Shown here piece after piece: positions 24,601 through 37,464 of a stretch of 64,000 nt of DNA (the first letter of the stretch is position 1; the number at the start of each line of letters is the position of its first letter). The position numbers were made by a program, and so were the translations under genes. Below the pieces are notes generated by a model that saw only the letters and a list, made by a program, of their open reading frames with translations, had not been told where the DNA came from and ran no database searches. The DNA is from Purshia tridentata (lineage: Eukaryota > Streptophyta > Magnoliopsida > Rosales > Rosaceae). The DNA lies in assembly GCA_003254885.1 (NCBI GenBank), contig QANT01001566.1, positions 1 through 64,000 on the forward strand. The letters run 5' to 3'.

Positions 24601-25260
24601 ACATTGGACACATATTTTATATACTTTATAGAATGTTGCTTTCTAGGTGTATTGATCAACGAGGGTTTTGAACTTAAACAAGTGTACTTAAAAAATTGTT
24701 TGGTATAACGTACATTAGTAGGTGCAGCAATTAAATATATATTTCGTTCCCCTTTAAAAAATTCCTAGCTACAGCCTACATGAAGGTGTTTCAAATACTT
24801 ATGCAAAACTTGGTTGGTCCCTCAACCCGGCCCACTATACCCAAAAAACAATTATGCAGAAAATTAACAATTATGCAGAAAATTAAAAGTAATTTGGTGA
24901 TTTCCGTGCCACACGCTTCTCATTAAAGTGAATCGGATTAGAATTTTTTGTAGAAAGTGAACTAAGTTGAGTGTTATTTTGCTCACCAAAAAAAGATGAA
25001 GATGTAAAAAATATTTTTCAACTTAGTTATCAAGCTAATTTAATTAAAAAAAAACCCTTAATCTAATTTAATGATTTATTCTTGTACAATGACTTCATCT
25101 AAGTTGACAAATTCATAATCAGAAATTAAATGATAATTTAGATGCATTGGTCCACTGAATAATTCCGAAAAATAATCCAAGGAACCTAAATCCTTGCTGC
25201 AATGGATTATTGCACACAGCTTGCATGATAAGAGATACTGCACAAATATATATACATATA
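21661..25260. other. Gene-poor region, middle part
   Basis: AT-rich. ORFs of 60-70 codons at 23426 and 23847 lack any recognisable motif and I do not support them as genes. A 19-bp exact tandem duplication (caattatgcagaaaattaa) lies at 24849-24886. An imperfect inverted repeat around 'gttaattagcattaac' lies near 22610-22660. Confidence 0.55.
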
Positions 25261-25270
25261 TGCATATTCA

Positions 25271-25390
25271 AGATCCGATGTTCACCCTGGCCAAAAAAAA
25301 AAAGATCCGATGTTCACAGTGGTCAAAAAAAAAAAAAAAAGATCCGATGTTCATGCCTGGCCGAAAAAAAAAAAAAAGATCCGATGTTCA
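25271..25390. repeat. Four-unit A-tract minisatellite
   Basis: The 14-mer agatccgatgttca occurs at 25271, 25303, 25340 and 25377. Each of the first three copies is followed by a short 'ctggcc/gtggtc' piece and an A run of 10-16 bases, so units are 32-37 bp long. Any ORF through it is an artefact of the A runs. Confidence 0.9.
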
Positions 25391-25568
25391 TGAAATTGAC
25401 TTGCCGGCCTAGGTCTGGTGGGCCCTGCCACTTCGATCATTCATCATTCTTTTATTTTTCTGATGAAAAAGTTTTATTATTGATTTTTTTAGAAGGAATT
25501 GACAAAGGGATTTTAATTTTTTTAATTTTAAATGAGAAAATGAAGGATAAGATGAGAAGAACTCGAAG

Positions 25569-25752
25569 GAAATTAGATAAGAATGACAACTGTTTAAGAA
25601 GAGGCTAAATTTGTTATTTTCTTCCTCGCATATCAATTGAGATATTATTTGATAAGCTCTAAAGAAATTAGATAAGAATGACAATTGTGAAAAAATGAGG
25701 CTAAATTTGTCATTTTCATCCTCACATCTAAATTGAGATATTATTTGATAAG
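25569..25752. repeat. 95-bp-period tandem duplication
   Basis: A segment starting gaaattagataagaatgac and ending atattatttgataagc is present at about 25569-25657 and again at about 25664-25752. Roughly 10 substitutions or small indels separate the copies. It follows the A-tract minisatellite closely, so this 500-bp area has seen repeated local duplication. Confidence 0.8.
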
Positions 25753-28700
25753 CGAAACTTTGATATTATCTTAAATACATAAACACAATGCAAAGAAAAA
25801 TGAAAACTATAAAATAAACATAAATATTCTCTTATCAGATTGTTTGACAATTTAAAATGTTTATATTATTAATTGTTGACTAATTTGATTTTGGTTGGAT
25901 GTGTGACAACAAAACATTATGATGAAAATAAATGGGTAGAAAATTAAATGGAAAAATAAGAGTTATGTTGTAGTTGCTGTATAAAATAAAAAGAATAAAA
26001 TGCTACCTCCCAGGCAACATATTGAAGGGTGCCGGTTTTGGTCAGGCAATATTGAAAAGAGAGAGAGTTGGTATGGTTTGCACGAAATTAGTCGCTTTGG
26101 AATCTCAACCCATCACTGCTGAGGATTCCATTTCTGGACCATTCTCCAACAAAATATGACAATCAATATTAGCGAGCGGCAACTTTTTTTTTTTTTTTCT
26201 ACGGCCGCCTCTTACCACGTAAAGTAACAGTTGTAAAGACGCGGCGACCCGAGCTCGATGAGCGCGTGGCCGCCCATAAACAATTTTACACCTTTTATTT
26301 TTATTTTTTTGTGTCAGAATTTTACAGCATTGTCCTAACCTAAGTAAGTAAAAGAGTTTATTAAAATAATAACTAAGTGAAAAAAAATAAAATAATTTTT
26401 TGTATGTTCAATTCTCATAGACTATAGTTGATTAAATTAAGTAAAAAAAAATGTTTATTCAAATTACTACGTGTTTTTAAAACATCTTCAAAATTTATTT
26501 GTCATTTTAAGCAGGAGGTAAACTATAATTGTTGTGCTATGTAGAATTTCTTTACTCGAATAGGTTAAATTTGACCCAAACGATTTTCAACACAAATTTT
26601 GCAGTAAATTTATATATGAATAAATTTTACATAATCGCATTATTGTAAGAGTTGTAAGAGATAAAAACAATAATAATAGTTGCTGTAATTATTTGGCGCA
26701 TCCATTAAAGTGACAAATTTTAAGTAAGCAAATTTCTTTATGCTAAGAAAAGACAATTTAGCTCATTCATTTGCCTTATTTTTTGGAGATGCACTTACCA
26801 CAACTGTTGGATGCAAGAAAATCCTACATGGCATAGCAAAATGACTCTGACATGGTGTCTTCTACCTCCGTCGGAGGTGTTCTAATAAAACAAGACTTAT
26901 GACCTTCCAATTTTAAAAAAATTATTATTTTTGTTTTTTTATTGTTTATTATTTTTATTTTTATGAAAGATAATTTTATTGAAGAAAACTAAGAAGATTT
27001 ATAATCAGAATAAAGTTGTTGTTGAGACCATATAGGAGCTTCACTTGTCTAGCTGGTAAAATTTCCACAAGTAAAGTAAAGCAAAACAAGCAAGAGCATG
27101 ACCCGCCTCATTACATTTTTTAGAAATTACACTTAATTTCAAAAAATTTAATCTTATCTCTCTTATCCAAATCTAATAGGTGCCTATTAGCTAATCTTGG
27201 AAATTGATTCCTAGCTCTCTTAGCCTCCTAAAAATGACTGTTAGGGACTAAATTCTCTTCTATCGCCTAAAAAAGAGAAATGAAAGTTTTAGCGCATCAA
27301 ACTCCATCAAAATGGAAGAAAACCCTACACCTACGATAAACCGGATCTCATGCAAAAGTGTATATTTCTTTCTTCAACTCATATGTCATTAACTATGGTT
27401 GTTTAACTAGATAGATTCCAAAAAGAACTACAACTGTTGTTAAAAAAGTATCAATTAGGATTACACATTCAAATATGATTTGAATTACATGATAAATGAT
27501 CTTAATTAATTGACAATATGACAACATAACAAATTAGAATGTTTAACTACATAACATTTTAAATTGATCGAATTATTTAATAAGAAAACATTATTTTATA
27601 ATACATATATAATAATAATACACACACAAAAATCTTCTTCTTTCTTTTTTTTGGCCCAAAACACGCGCTATAAAGTTGCTTTCAATTGTTCATTAGTATA
27701 ATATATATATATATATACACACACCAAAATAGAGCTTACTTTAATTAAATCTTCTTAGGAACAACAATTCCAAGAAAAGGATTTTAATTAAACAAGTGGT
27801 GATGATTTGTAGAATTAAGTGAATTAACTAATTCATTGTCAATGAAAGTACCAATTTAATTACCTATGAAATCCGATCACTACTATGAAATATAAAACAA
27901 TATGCACTGAAAAAAAGAAGACGACAAAATAATGCTACGTAATATTAACTCAAATAGCTATATATGTTAGCGTGCATGGATAAGTTTCTTTTCTTTTCAT
28001 CCTTTTTCTGTGGGCTAATAGATAACTTATATATATGTTTCCTTTGTAGTCGTCAAAATAAGAAAGCTGGAATTTCTTTTTTTCCAAAATGAATAATTAT
28101 TATAAAATAGATTCATTAATATATTATCCACCATGGAATCAAGTTGATCTTTCAGTTAATCATTTAGTATGTTCAATTTGCAGAATATTAGCTCATCATA
28201 GAGGGTTAAATTTTTTAAAGAAATCACTTTCACCAGCCCATGTAAAATTTTAAATTTAATCTTTTGTAAATTTACACCCAAAAGCTTCAACCAAGAGTCG
28301 TAGAATAATTGGTAGCAATAATTATATATAAAAATGGGAAAAAAAATTCATGGTACAAGTTGTACAACTTACATTCCTTAATGAAGACGTATCAATAAAT
28401 TAATTATATATGATGATGGTGTTGAGTAATTCATTAATTCCAATTGAATAATTGATGGATGGTAGATTGGTAGGCGATTGAAAGTTTAAAGCTACTCTAC
28501 AAAAATCTTAAACTACTCACATCTTATTATTAGAGTGTTTTAACTTTTGCTGCCACAAAAGTAAATTTCTTCACGAGACCCAGTAAATTGTACTTCATTT
28601 TCTGCATCAATTAATACAACTATATTATATAGTGTGAAGTTGACAAAATTATTTGTAGGACATTTCATATTCTATATAAGTTGGAATTTTTTAAAGAGGT

Positions 28701-30353
28701 GTGACCTATAGTAGATACATCTGATCAGCATTATTACTTGGTGTGTTTATAGTGACGTTTTATACTATATTTATTATATTTTTTTTATCAAATAACATGA
28801 CAGTATTGTATGTATTTAAATTTAGTCTTATTTAAGATTTTAATTATTTTAAAAAATATTAATATGTGTGCGAATTGAGACTTACATATTTGGGTTCGAA
28901 CCTTTCTCCTCTCTTGTAATTTTTTTTAAAAAAATTACTAATAGGTGTTATGATAAATATATTCGGCAAACAAATTTTGGCAACATTAATTAATTTGGTA
29001 ACTCTTTATAATTTCTATTCTAAAAAATATAAATATCATTGTTGAATTGAAGCCGTCACAACTCACAAACGCTGATGCAGTGAAGACTCAAATATATGGT
29101 GGGGTGAAAGTGAATGTCATGAACGTCATGGAATAATGAGAATATAAACAAAAAATTAAACAAAAAGCATGAGAGTTGTCTTTCTTTTTGGGTGAAAAGG
29201 AATAATATAGACTTGTCATTTTCTACTAAAAAGTTTTAGTGGCTGGTCGAGTAGTTGTTAGTGGTGTGTAACTGGTTCACACTAACTTAATTGGGAACTC
29301 TATAATTGCAAAACTAATTACAGGGTAACGTAATGCATGCAACCACACTAATTAAATTTGTAGAAATTAAACTTATTAAAGTTGGAGTATCTGATAAAAC
29401 CAATTTGCAATAGGTGGATGTTTTATATGGAGATTTATATTTTCAACACGCCCCTTTATGTATGATTGAATTGCGCCGAAATTAAAGTGACCAAGATTAA
29501 TTATATTGGGTTACATAGAGTATGTGTATATGGCCGGTTATCCTAAATTTGCTATGTGGATGATCAAATTTCTTAATCTAATTATTAATAACATTTTAAA
29601 TTAGAATATCTATTTCAAAACCAATCAATAATATATGAAGAGGTCTCAAATTTATATATTGAAATATAATAAGATCTTGGTACCATGATAAAACTGAAAT
29701 GTCTTATCCAAAACCAAATAATAATGGGTAACACAAAAAACAAAAAACAAAAATCAACATGTTCCAAATTCCATACTTATTTTTGTGTCTATATTAGCTT
29801 ATTGGGTACATGAAAAATCAAATTCCTGAGTTAATTTAGAAGCTTCCATCTACAATCCCAGGTTGTTTTAAATATTTCCCATTCGAGCAGGCCCTAATTA
29901 ACAAGCAATTGCAAAAACCTGTCTCATGGAGTAAAGGTTAAGATGAAAAAACCAAAAATGGTTCTTTAGATCACATGAGAATCTTTAAATCCAAAGGGAA
30001 CTCACCAATAGTATGCCAAGTGTCTCATCCAAAAAGGTCCCAAATAATAAAAAGCTAAAAATCATATAATACCAAGCAAAGGTCAAAAATGAAGGATTTT
30101 CTTTTCTTCTTTTATTAAATGCTGTCTAGGAATCTCTTGTTTACTCACCAATAGAACAGTAAGAATCTTTTTTTACAGTCTTCAATTAAAATTAAAAACA
30201 GAAATAATAAAAAAATAATAATAAAGTAATAATAAAACCCTTTTCACAACTTTCCACTTGCAAATAAAGAATGGCATTAATGTATTAGTGCAACAACGCA
30301 GAGGTTTCATATGTTTGATTTTGAGGTTAATTAAGTAATGTTTTTCTTAAATA
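25753..30353. other. Gene-poor region, right part
   Basis: AT-rich with no supported gene. A 61-codon ORF at 25974-26159 has a balanced composition (GAGFGQAILKRERVGM) but I do not recognise it. A GC-rich islet is listed separately. A possible B-box (gggttcgaacc) at about 28890 is followed by an A/T-rich tail, but no duplication flanks it. Confidence 0.5.
26172..26284. other. GC-rich islet with a T16 run, possible transposon fragment
   Basis: Within sequence of about 25-30 percent GC, this stretch contains gcgagcggcaac, a T run, ctacggccgcctc, and gacgcggcgacccgagctcg followed by gcgcgtggccgccc. Two related pieces, ggccgcctcttaccacg and gcgtggccgcccat, are partly complementary. It is not a tRNA or rRNA. 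A fragment of an unidentified mobile element is the simplest reading. Confidence 0.35.
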
Positions 30354-30560
30354 ATGGAAATATTTAGAGAGGCATCGTTTTCACCGATGGCGTGCACGTG
30401 TGTATGTAGAGAGTACACTACTCACAGTGTGTCACTTGAAAATACACAGAGAATGTGTAGGATGAGTGTCCATCTGACATGTGTCGTACGGACAGCGCAA
30501 GTAGCCGCATACACTAGTGAGAGACTCTGTGTGTGTGCGCCCGCATGTAAATGAGAGTGA
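30354..30560. other. GT/AC-rich segment about 0.6 kb upstream of the NLP leader
   Basis: A stretch of about 200 bases stands out from its AT-rich surroundings by many CpG and GT/AC steps (gcgtgcacgtgtgtatg, gtgtgtgtgcgcccgcatg). Both strands are open for about 60 codons but neither reading resembles a protein. It contains a CACGTG G-box at about 30394. It may be a distal regulatory region or a decayed insertion. Confidence 0.3.
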
Positions 30561-31129
30561 GCTACTGTGCATAAAAACAAATATGTAGATTCCAAAGCTC
30601 CCACATCAAAATATTCAGATAATAATTTTTTTAAAATTTTAATTTGCTTCTTGCCTTCTTAGGTGATTTTCCAAAACTACTATACTCTCTGTCTCTTTCT
30701 ATTTTTTTACTCACTAACTTACTTATTCACTCATTCTTATTTAAAAATATTTATATTTGCGTGTACGTGTGAGTGTAAGTTATTCGTATAATCGAATTTT
30801 TTTTTGTTAATATATGTATTTGGGTGCGTGCGCGTGTGAGTAACAAAAACAAGCACTGGTGCTACTGCTACTACAAATAGCTGAGGTTGAATCCTCATTT
30901 GCTAACCTTGAGACTACTTGAGTAAAGTTGACTGCCAGAGCAAAACATAACTGGAATTGAAAAGATGCATGATTGGAAGATGAGATTGGAATATGATGGA
31001 CTCGCCTTGATATAGTATACATGTGTTTCCCTTTATTTATTTAATTATTTTATTTCTCGTGGGTCCAACTTAAATGAGAGATTCTTTTTTGGTTTTTTAA
31101 AGGTTTTCTTTGGTTCTTAAATAGGAGAT

Positions 31130-32005
31130 TCTTCACTTCACACGTCCTGCCTCAAAAGAATTAGACACCCAAGAAACCAAGAGCTGCAAGAAGAGGAACA
31201 AGAGAACTGAGGAGGATAAATAGTAAACCCATTTTGAGAGACTTGAGAGAGAAGAAACCATTCAACCAATTCCTTTTGTGGATGTGAGAGAGACCCAATT
31301 CCATTTCTTCAGGCATAGTAAACTCAGATCATTTTCCTTGAACTCTATCTGAATTCACACAGTGAGTGATATATCACATTCCTTTCTTACTCCTTTCTTT
31401 CTATATATGGTCAGTTTCCATGCATGTGAAAATGTTAGTGTGGGTTTTGATTTAAGTGTCTACAAATGGGACTTGCTATGTTTGCATCTTTCTTTGAGCA
31501 AAAATTAATCAACCAGTTTCTTGACATCATAAAAAAATTGGATAACCTTATGAACTATGATATGGGTTCCTGATCTTCTCTGACTTATGAATCCTGACAT
31601 CAAAGGGGGATTGATATATTTGGGTTTTACTTTGAAATCTTGCTTTGTTAATTGTCATGAGTGCAATTGAACCCAGAGTGATGTAGCTTCTGAACCAATA
31701 AAGAAAAAATAAAATATCCTTTTAGAGTTGACAAAAGTTTTAAATTTTACATTGTAAATAAAAGAGCGTGTGTTTGTGTGTGCATATGACAGTATGAGTC
31801 TTCATGTTTGTGGTCTATATGAAGCTGTAGTAAGTATTGTTGGTCTGAAATGCATTTGTATATGGTGAAAGGAATAAAACTTGCTGGAAGTTACTGTTTT
31901 GTTTTTCATCTCTACTCTTATGGGTGTTGACAGTGTTGCAATTGGGTTGTAGATTGTAATAGGCTGCTCTACTAGAAACTTGAAGAAGAAAAACTCATCA
32001 TCACT
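31130..32005 (+). promoter_or_regulatory. Probable NLP 5' leader with a 5' UTR intron
   Basis: A purine-rich leader-like stretch begins near 31130 (ccaagaaaccaagagc, gagagaagaaacc). It ends in a consensus donor at 31362 (acaca|gtgagt). A plausible acceptor is at 31952 (ggttgtag). This gives a UTR intron of about 590 bases and a second leader segment up to the ATG at 32006. Long 5' UTR introns are common in NLP genes. The transcription start is not determined. Confidence 0.45.
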
Positions 32006-35000
32006 ATGGACTACGGCGGTCTGATGTCAAATCCTTCATATGGGACTCTGTCTGACACCACCATGGAAGTTGATTTCATGGAGGAACTTTTATTTGAAGG
32101 ATGCTGGTTGGAGAGCAATTCTGGACACAACCTTTTGCAGCAACAGCATCAGCAGCCTACTGGTCCTCCAGTTTCGCGGGCTCTAACTGACCACCCTTCA
32201 CATTACTTTCCACCTTATGAGTCTAATCCCACTGCTGCTCATTTGAGTATAACCCCACATCAGCACCAGCAAATCTATCAAGAAGACACAGATGGAAGCT
32301 ACCCTGAAAGCCACTCTAGTTTTGTAGTTGAAGGCAATACTGAGGCAGGCAGGAGATTGTGGATTGGTCCGAGGGCGAATCCAGGCCCTTCATCTTCTGT
32401 GAAAGAGAGGCTAATGCTGGCCATTGGATACTTGAAGGAATGCACAAAAGGCAGAGATGTGCTAATTCAGATATGGGTACCTATTAAGAGAGGAGGCAAG
32501 CAATATCTTACCACTCATGACCAGCCATTCACTCTTGACCCAAACTGCAAGAGTCTTGCAGGCTATAGAAATGTTTCCAAAGATTACCAGTTAATAACTG
32601 ATGAGGATTCAGCAGAGTCTGTTGGGTTGCCTGGTCGAGCCTTTTTGGGGAAGTTGCCTGAGTGGACTCCTGATGTTCGTTTCTTCAGAAGCTACGAGTA
32701 CCCACGAATCGAGTATGCTCAGCAGTATGATGTTCGAGGTTCTCTGGCCCTTCCCATCTTTGAACGTGGCAGTGGAACTTGCTTGGGTGTTGTAGAGATT
32801 GTAATGACTACTCAAAAGGTCAATTATCGTCCAGAACTTGAATATGTCTGCCAAGCTCTTGAGGTCTCTTCTTTCTTCAATTTCTTCGTCAGAAATCTAA
32901 TCACAAGTCTCTGAAGAACTTTAAAAAGCTTCAGAAATTTTAATTTTATATCTCTGAAGAAGCATGAGAAATTTTTTAATTTAGTGGACCTAAGTGATTA
33001 GTTGCATAGTAGCTCACATCCGCACAAACTTTGCTAGTTATGTCATGCAAGTATCTATAAGCATCTGCCATGGGTTAATTCATTTGGAGAGTATATAACA
33101 AATGTGTTCCTATATTCCTTTTATTTTGTCTTTCCATTTGCATAATATTTTATTTTCTCCATTTGTGTTCTACAAATTTTGTATGCTAATATGGGAATTG
33201 ACTCTTAGATTTCTTACATGTTCTTCTGGGTGATTATTGCCACTGTATAAAAAATAAATTGTCTTCTTCTCAGAAAAAAAAAAGTTTTCAAAAGGCTTTA
33301 ATAAATTTAAGAAGACAGAATTTTGTGTCTTCCTCAATTGAGGAGAGACTGCTCTTGTATTTCTAGACAAAGAATGACCATGTTACAAGGAAACAAATAC
33401 AAACTGGATATACAAATAAACTAGAGAGACTGACTTCATGACTATTTATGTCATATTCAAGTACTTGTTCATCATACATGATTATTCCCTCATATCTAAC
33501 CTAATTTATCATATTGATTTTCAGGCTGTTGACCTTAGGAGCTCTCAGAACTTCTGCCCACCCTGTGTAAAGGTAAGAGGATGGTACCAAAAAAAGAAAA
33601 GAAACTTTGATCATCTTTAATTCATTCCCAATATCACATGTATGCTAACTGCATGTTCCCTTATTGCAGACTTGTGATGAGCTGTACCAAGCTGCCTTGG
33701 CTGAAATAGTAGAGGTCTTAACATCTGTCTGTAAGACTCATAGACTGCCTCTGGCTCAAACTTGGGCTCCGTGTGTCCAACAAGGTAAAGGTGGATGCCG
33801 ACACTCTGATGAGAACTATGCTCATTGTGTTTCCACAGTGGATGTCGCTTGCTTTGTAGCTGATCTTGACATATTGGGATTCCATGATGCATGCTCCGAG
33901 CATCACCTATTTCGAGGCCAAGGAATTGTTGGAACAGCATTCACAACAAATAAACCATGCTTTGCAACTGACATAAAGGCCTTTAGCAAGACAGAGTATC
34001 CTCTCTCTCACCATGCTAGGATGTTTGGACTGCATGCTGCTGTAGCAATTCCATTTCGAAGTGTGTATACTGGACCAGCTGATTTCGTCCTGGAGTTTTT
34101 CTTACCTAAGGATTGCCAAGACCATGAAGAACAGAAACTGATGTTGAACTCATTGTGCATTGTTATACAACAGGCTTGTCGGAGTCTACATGTTGATGTA
34201 GACAAAGAACTTGAAGAGGAAGTCATGTTTCCGGTTAGGGAATCAGTTGTTGCTTCAGACGTAGGACTTCATAAAGAAGAAACTCAAAAACTGATATCTT
34301 CTCCCACAGAAGAACCCTCTGCAAAAGAGTCATCCTGGATTTCCCATATGATCGAGGCCCAACAGAAGGGTAAAGGCGTCTCTGTCTCATTGGATTATCA
34401 AACAGAAGAACCAAAGGAAGAGTTCAAAGTGACAACCCATTGGGATAACACTCAGGGGAGTTTACACAATGGGCAGGTATTTTCAGAATTTGGTCAACTT
34501 CATCAAAGTTCTGGACCACATGGTAACGTTGAGGGAGGTGCAGACTCTTATTCTTTTGGTGGGCGTCGAACATCAGGCGGAAGAAAAGCTGGTGAGAAGA
34601 GGAGGACAAAGACAGAAAAGACAATCAGCTTGCCAGTTCTTCGGCAATATTTTGCAGGGAGCCTTAAAGATGCTGCTAAAAGCATTGGGGGTAAGATAGA
34701 AACGATTACATATATTATAACAAGTACTTTTCTGATATTTTATGGAATAAATAATGAACATGACAACTGAGTGAAATCTACAGCTACTAGGTGTCTCAAA
34801 TTATTTCTTGATGCTAAAATTAGATTCTGCTAAAGACACTTCAACAAAATTTATTGGAACAATTTAGTTGGCAGTACTAGTCATTGTCTCTACAGATTAG
34901 TCTATAACTAGCTCACCAATAATCTCTTACCCAGTTTGTTTCAAATGCAGTTTGCCCCACTACTCTGAAAAGGATATGCAGGCAGCATGGTATTACCCGA

Positions 35001-35834
35001 TGGCCTTCTCGGAAGATCAAAAAGGTTGGCCACTCTCTCAAGAAACTCCAACTTGTAATTGACTCAGTCCAAGGTGCTGAGGGTGCTATTCATATTGGGT
35101 CCTTCTACTCGAGCTTCCCAGAATTAAACTCTCCAAAGTTTCCAGGAAGTGGTCAATATTCATCATTGAATATGAGTGACCATTCCAAGCAAGTAAACCC
35201 TCAACATGAGAGTGGCTTATTCAGCCATGGAACCACTACAAAGTCTCCATCCTCCTCATGCAGTCAGACTTCTGGCCCAAGTGTCTGTGTTCCTGGAGCA
35301 CACCAGCACCCAGTTACTATCAATGCCTTGAGTAGTGGAGATGCTTTCATGACAGAAGACCCTGTTGGAGTGCTAAAGAGAGCTTGCGGTGATGCAGAAT
35401 TTCATGCCTCATTTCAAGAGGAAACAAAGCTTATCCATAGATCCCAAAGCCATAAATCCTTCAGTGACAACCTCACTTATGAGAATCTACCTCCCTTACC
35501 AGGAAGCAGTAGCCGAAATTCGCGGGATGGGGGTCTTTACAGAGTAAAAGCTACTTTCAGGGATGAAAAAATAAGATTCAGCATGCTACCAAACTGTTCT
35601 TTCAGAGATTTGCAACTAGAGATTGCAAGAAGATTCAATTTAGATGATATCAGTAGAATTGAAATCAAGTATCTGGACGATGATCGCGAGTGGGTTCTTT
35701 TACAATGTGATGCAGACCTGGAAGAGTGTATGGAGATATACAGCTCCTCTCCAGGCCGCACTGTCAGACTCTGTCTTCAACAAGCATTTTATCCAAATCT
35801 AGGAAGTTCATATGGCAACAGCAGCCCATCCTAA
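32006..35834 (+). CDS. NLP: NIN-like protein (RWP-RK/PB1 nitrate-responsive transcription factor), NLP1/NLP2-type
   Basis: Four coding exons join in phase: 32006-32863, 33525-33572, 33670-34690 and 34951-35834, about 936 residues. The N-terminus has the acidic FMEELLFEGCWLE motif typical of the NLP1-5 group. A long conserved GAF-like regulatory region follows (about 120-570; LPGRAFLGKLPEWTPDV, YDVRGSLALPIFERG). The RWP-RK DNA-binding domain covers about 612-675, split by the last intron, with the hallmark RWPSRKIKK. A PB1 domain closes the protein at about 837-920 (VKATFRDEKIRFS, with acidic YLDDDREWVLL), used for NLP-NLP and NLP-TCP contacts. NLPs bind nitrate-responsive elements and are retained in the nucleus on nitrate supply. 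Placement with NLP1/2 rests on the N-terminus and the gene neighbourhood. Confidence 0.92.
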
Positions 35835-37464
35835 CATTATGACTGCTTTCTACTTGGGTCATATTGTTTAGGATCAAGAGTATACCAGCAGTTATCCAGT
35901 CAAATTGTTAGAGACGGAGTATGTTGATGGTTGAGGATTTAGAATCTGTTCAGTTTTATGTCAGCATAAAAGCCATTGGATCTTATTTTAGAGATCAAAT
36001 GGTTAATGTAGGCAAAATAAATGAAATATGTTATTATTTATTAGGACCACACTTATCCATCCTAGGCTGTATAAATCATGAGATTACATCTATGTCAGTT
36101 TTCATCTGTGAAACTGTCATTGTATGAACATTCTATTTGGTGCGATTCAGTATCTGAGGTTGTATTTAAAGGCTTAGGGTGAAGTAAATAGAACTATTTA
36201 TGTGTGTGTATATTGTATATACAGATATCTTTATTTTAGAATATATATATCTTTAATTTATACAAGGTAAGTAGGATTATATGAAAATATAAGAGAATAT
36301 ATATATAATGTATAACCTTAAAAAATATCCGATATGTTATATTATTAGACTATCAATCTGGCATCACAAATTAAAACAAGAATCCATCTAATCAATGGTC
36401 TAGTATCCCTTTATCAAAATTTTCCAAATATTTTTATGAAGATTGTAATTATTAAATAGAGGTTTACATACAATGGAAGGGCCAAATCATAACAGAAAAG
36501 TCTGATGACTGTGTTGATTGTACAACAAGATACATTTCTGGAGCAAAAGTTTTTATTTCCATAATTTGTATAAATAGATATTTTTTTATACATTGGTAAA
36601 ATTTTAGATCTGTTTAAAAGACGGGAGGAATACAGGCAGATTGGCACTTGGGAGTACCCAAGCAAACAAATATCGGATATGAAAAACAATATCAACACAT
36701 AAGGAGTCAAGGACCAAGGGAGACATAAAAATTAAGTAGAATGCCTGGGCCAACACAAGGTTTTCAAAGGACTGACGGAGGTATCATTATTGAATAGAGG
36801 CAGGTTTATAACTTGGGGCACCATGTCCACGAATGATGAATCAAAGTTCTTGTGGCATGCATCCTCTTGACGTAACAACTGGGGTTCTAGCTTCCTTGAA
36901 CTTTGCTGCGAATCATTCCGGCCAAATCATTACCACAACAAAGGCAAACATAATTGATACGCAAGCAATACTATATCAGAGTTTGTTAACATAAACTTCT
37001 GCTGGGGAATTTAGCAGCTAAAACCAAGGAAACTGAGGAACCACCAACACCAAAGTCATATATGCCTCCAATCCACAATGAATAAGAGGGTTCTAATTAT
37101 GAACAGGGTGATAATTGATTTCTAGTTAGTCCATTCAGAATCCTTGGCAGGATTTCTGAGTAAGTGTGCTGTAAGGTATCTAACAACAGTCAAAGTATTT
37201 CTGTTTATTCATTAAGCAATCATTAAAAGTCAGCAAATTCGGCTGGTAATCCTACATGTGATTTTGATAGGACATTACTGCTGGGCTCTTGATTTAATTT
37301 TACATTTACAAAAACTGATGTGCGATTACAAGAAAAGAAAAATTGCCAAAACTAGAAAACCAATTATACCTGAGATACCAAGGTTGATTCCTTTCTTGGC
37401 TTTATTTTTGGGGTTCCACTGTCTCTTCAACATAGTCAAAGGAATTAAGGGAAATCATTGCCTC
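35835..37464. other. Intergenic region between convergent NLP and PPR genes
   Basis: The genes on either side point toward each other, so this stretch holds both 3' UTRs and terminators. It is AT-rich around 36180-36340 (repeats of atatatat). ORFs at 35921, 36414 and 37258 lack family features and are not supported. Confidence 0.6.

Noticed and set aside
25271-25390. Short-spaced direct repeats as a CRISPR array
   Set aside because: Spacers are A runs, the repeats are only 14 bp, there are four units, and the context is a plant nuclear genome.
25194-25608. Lys-rich ORFs across 25194-25608
   Set aside because: They arise from the A tracts of the minisatellite.
28880-28935. gggttcgaacc followed by a T/A-rich stretch as a SINE or tRNA
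   Set aside because: No cloverleaf, no convincing A-box and no target-site duplication.
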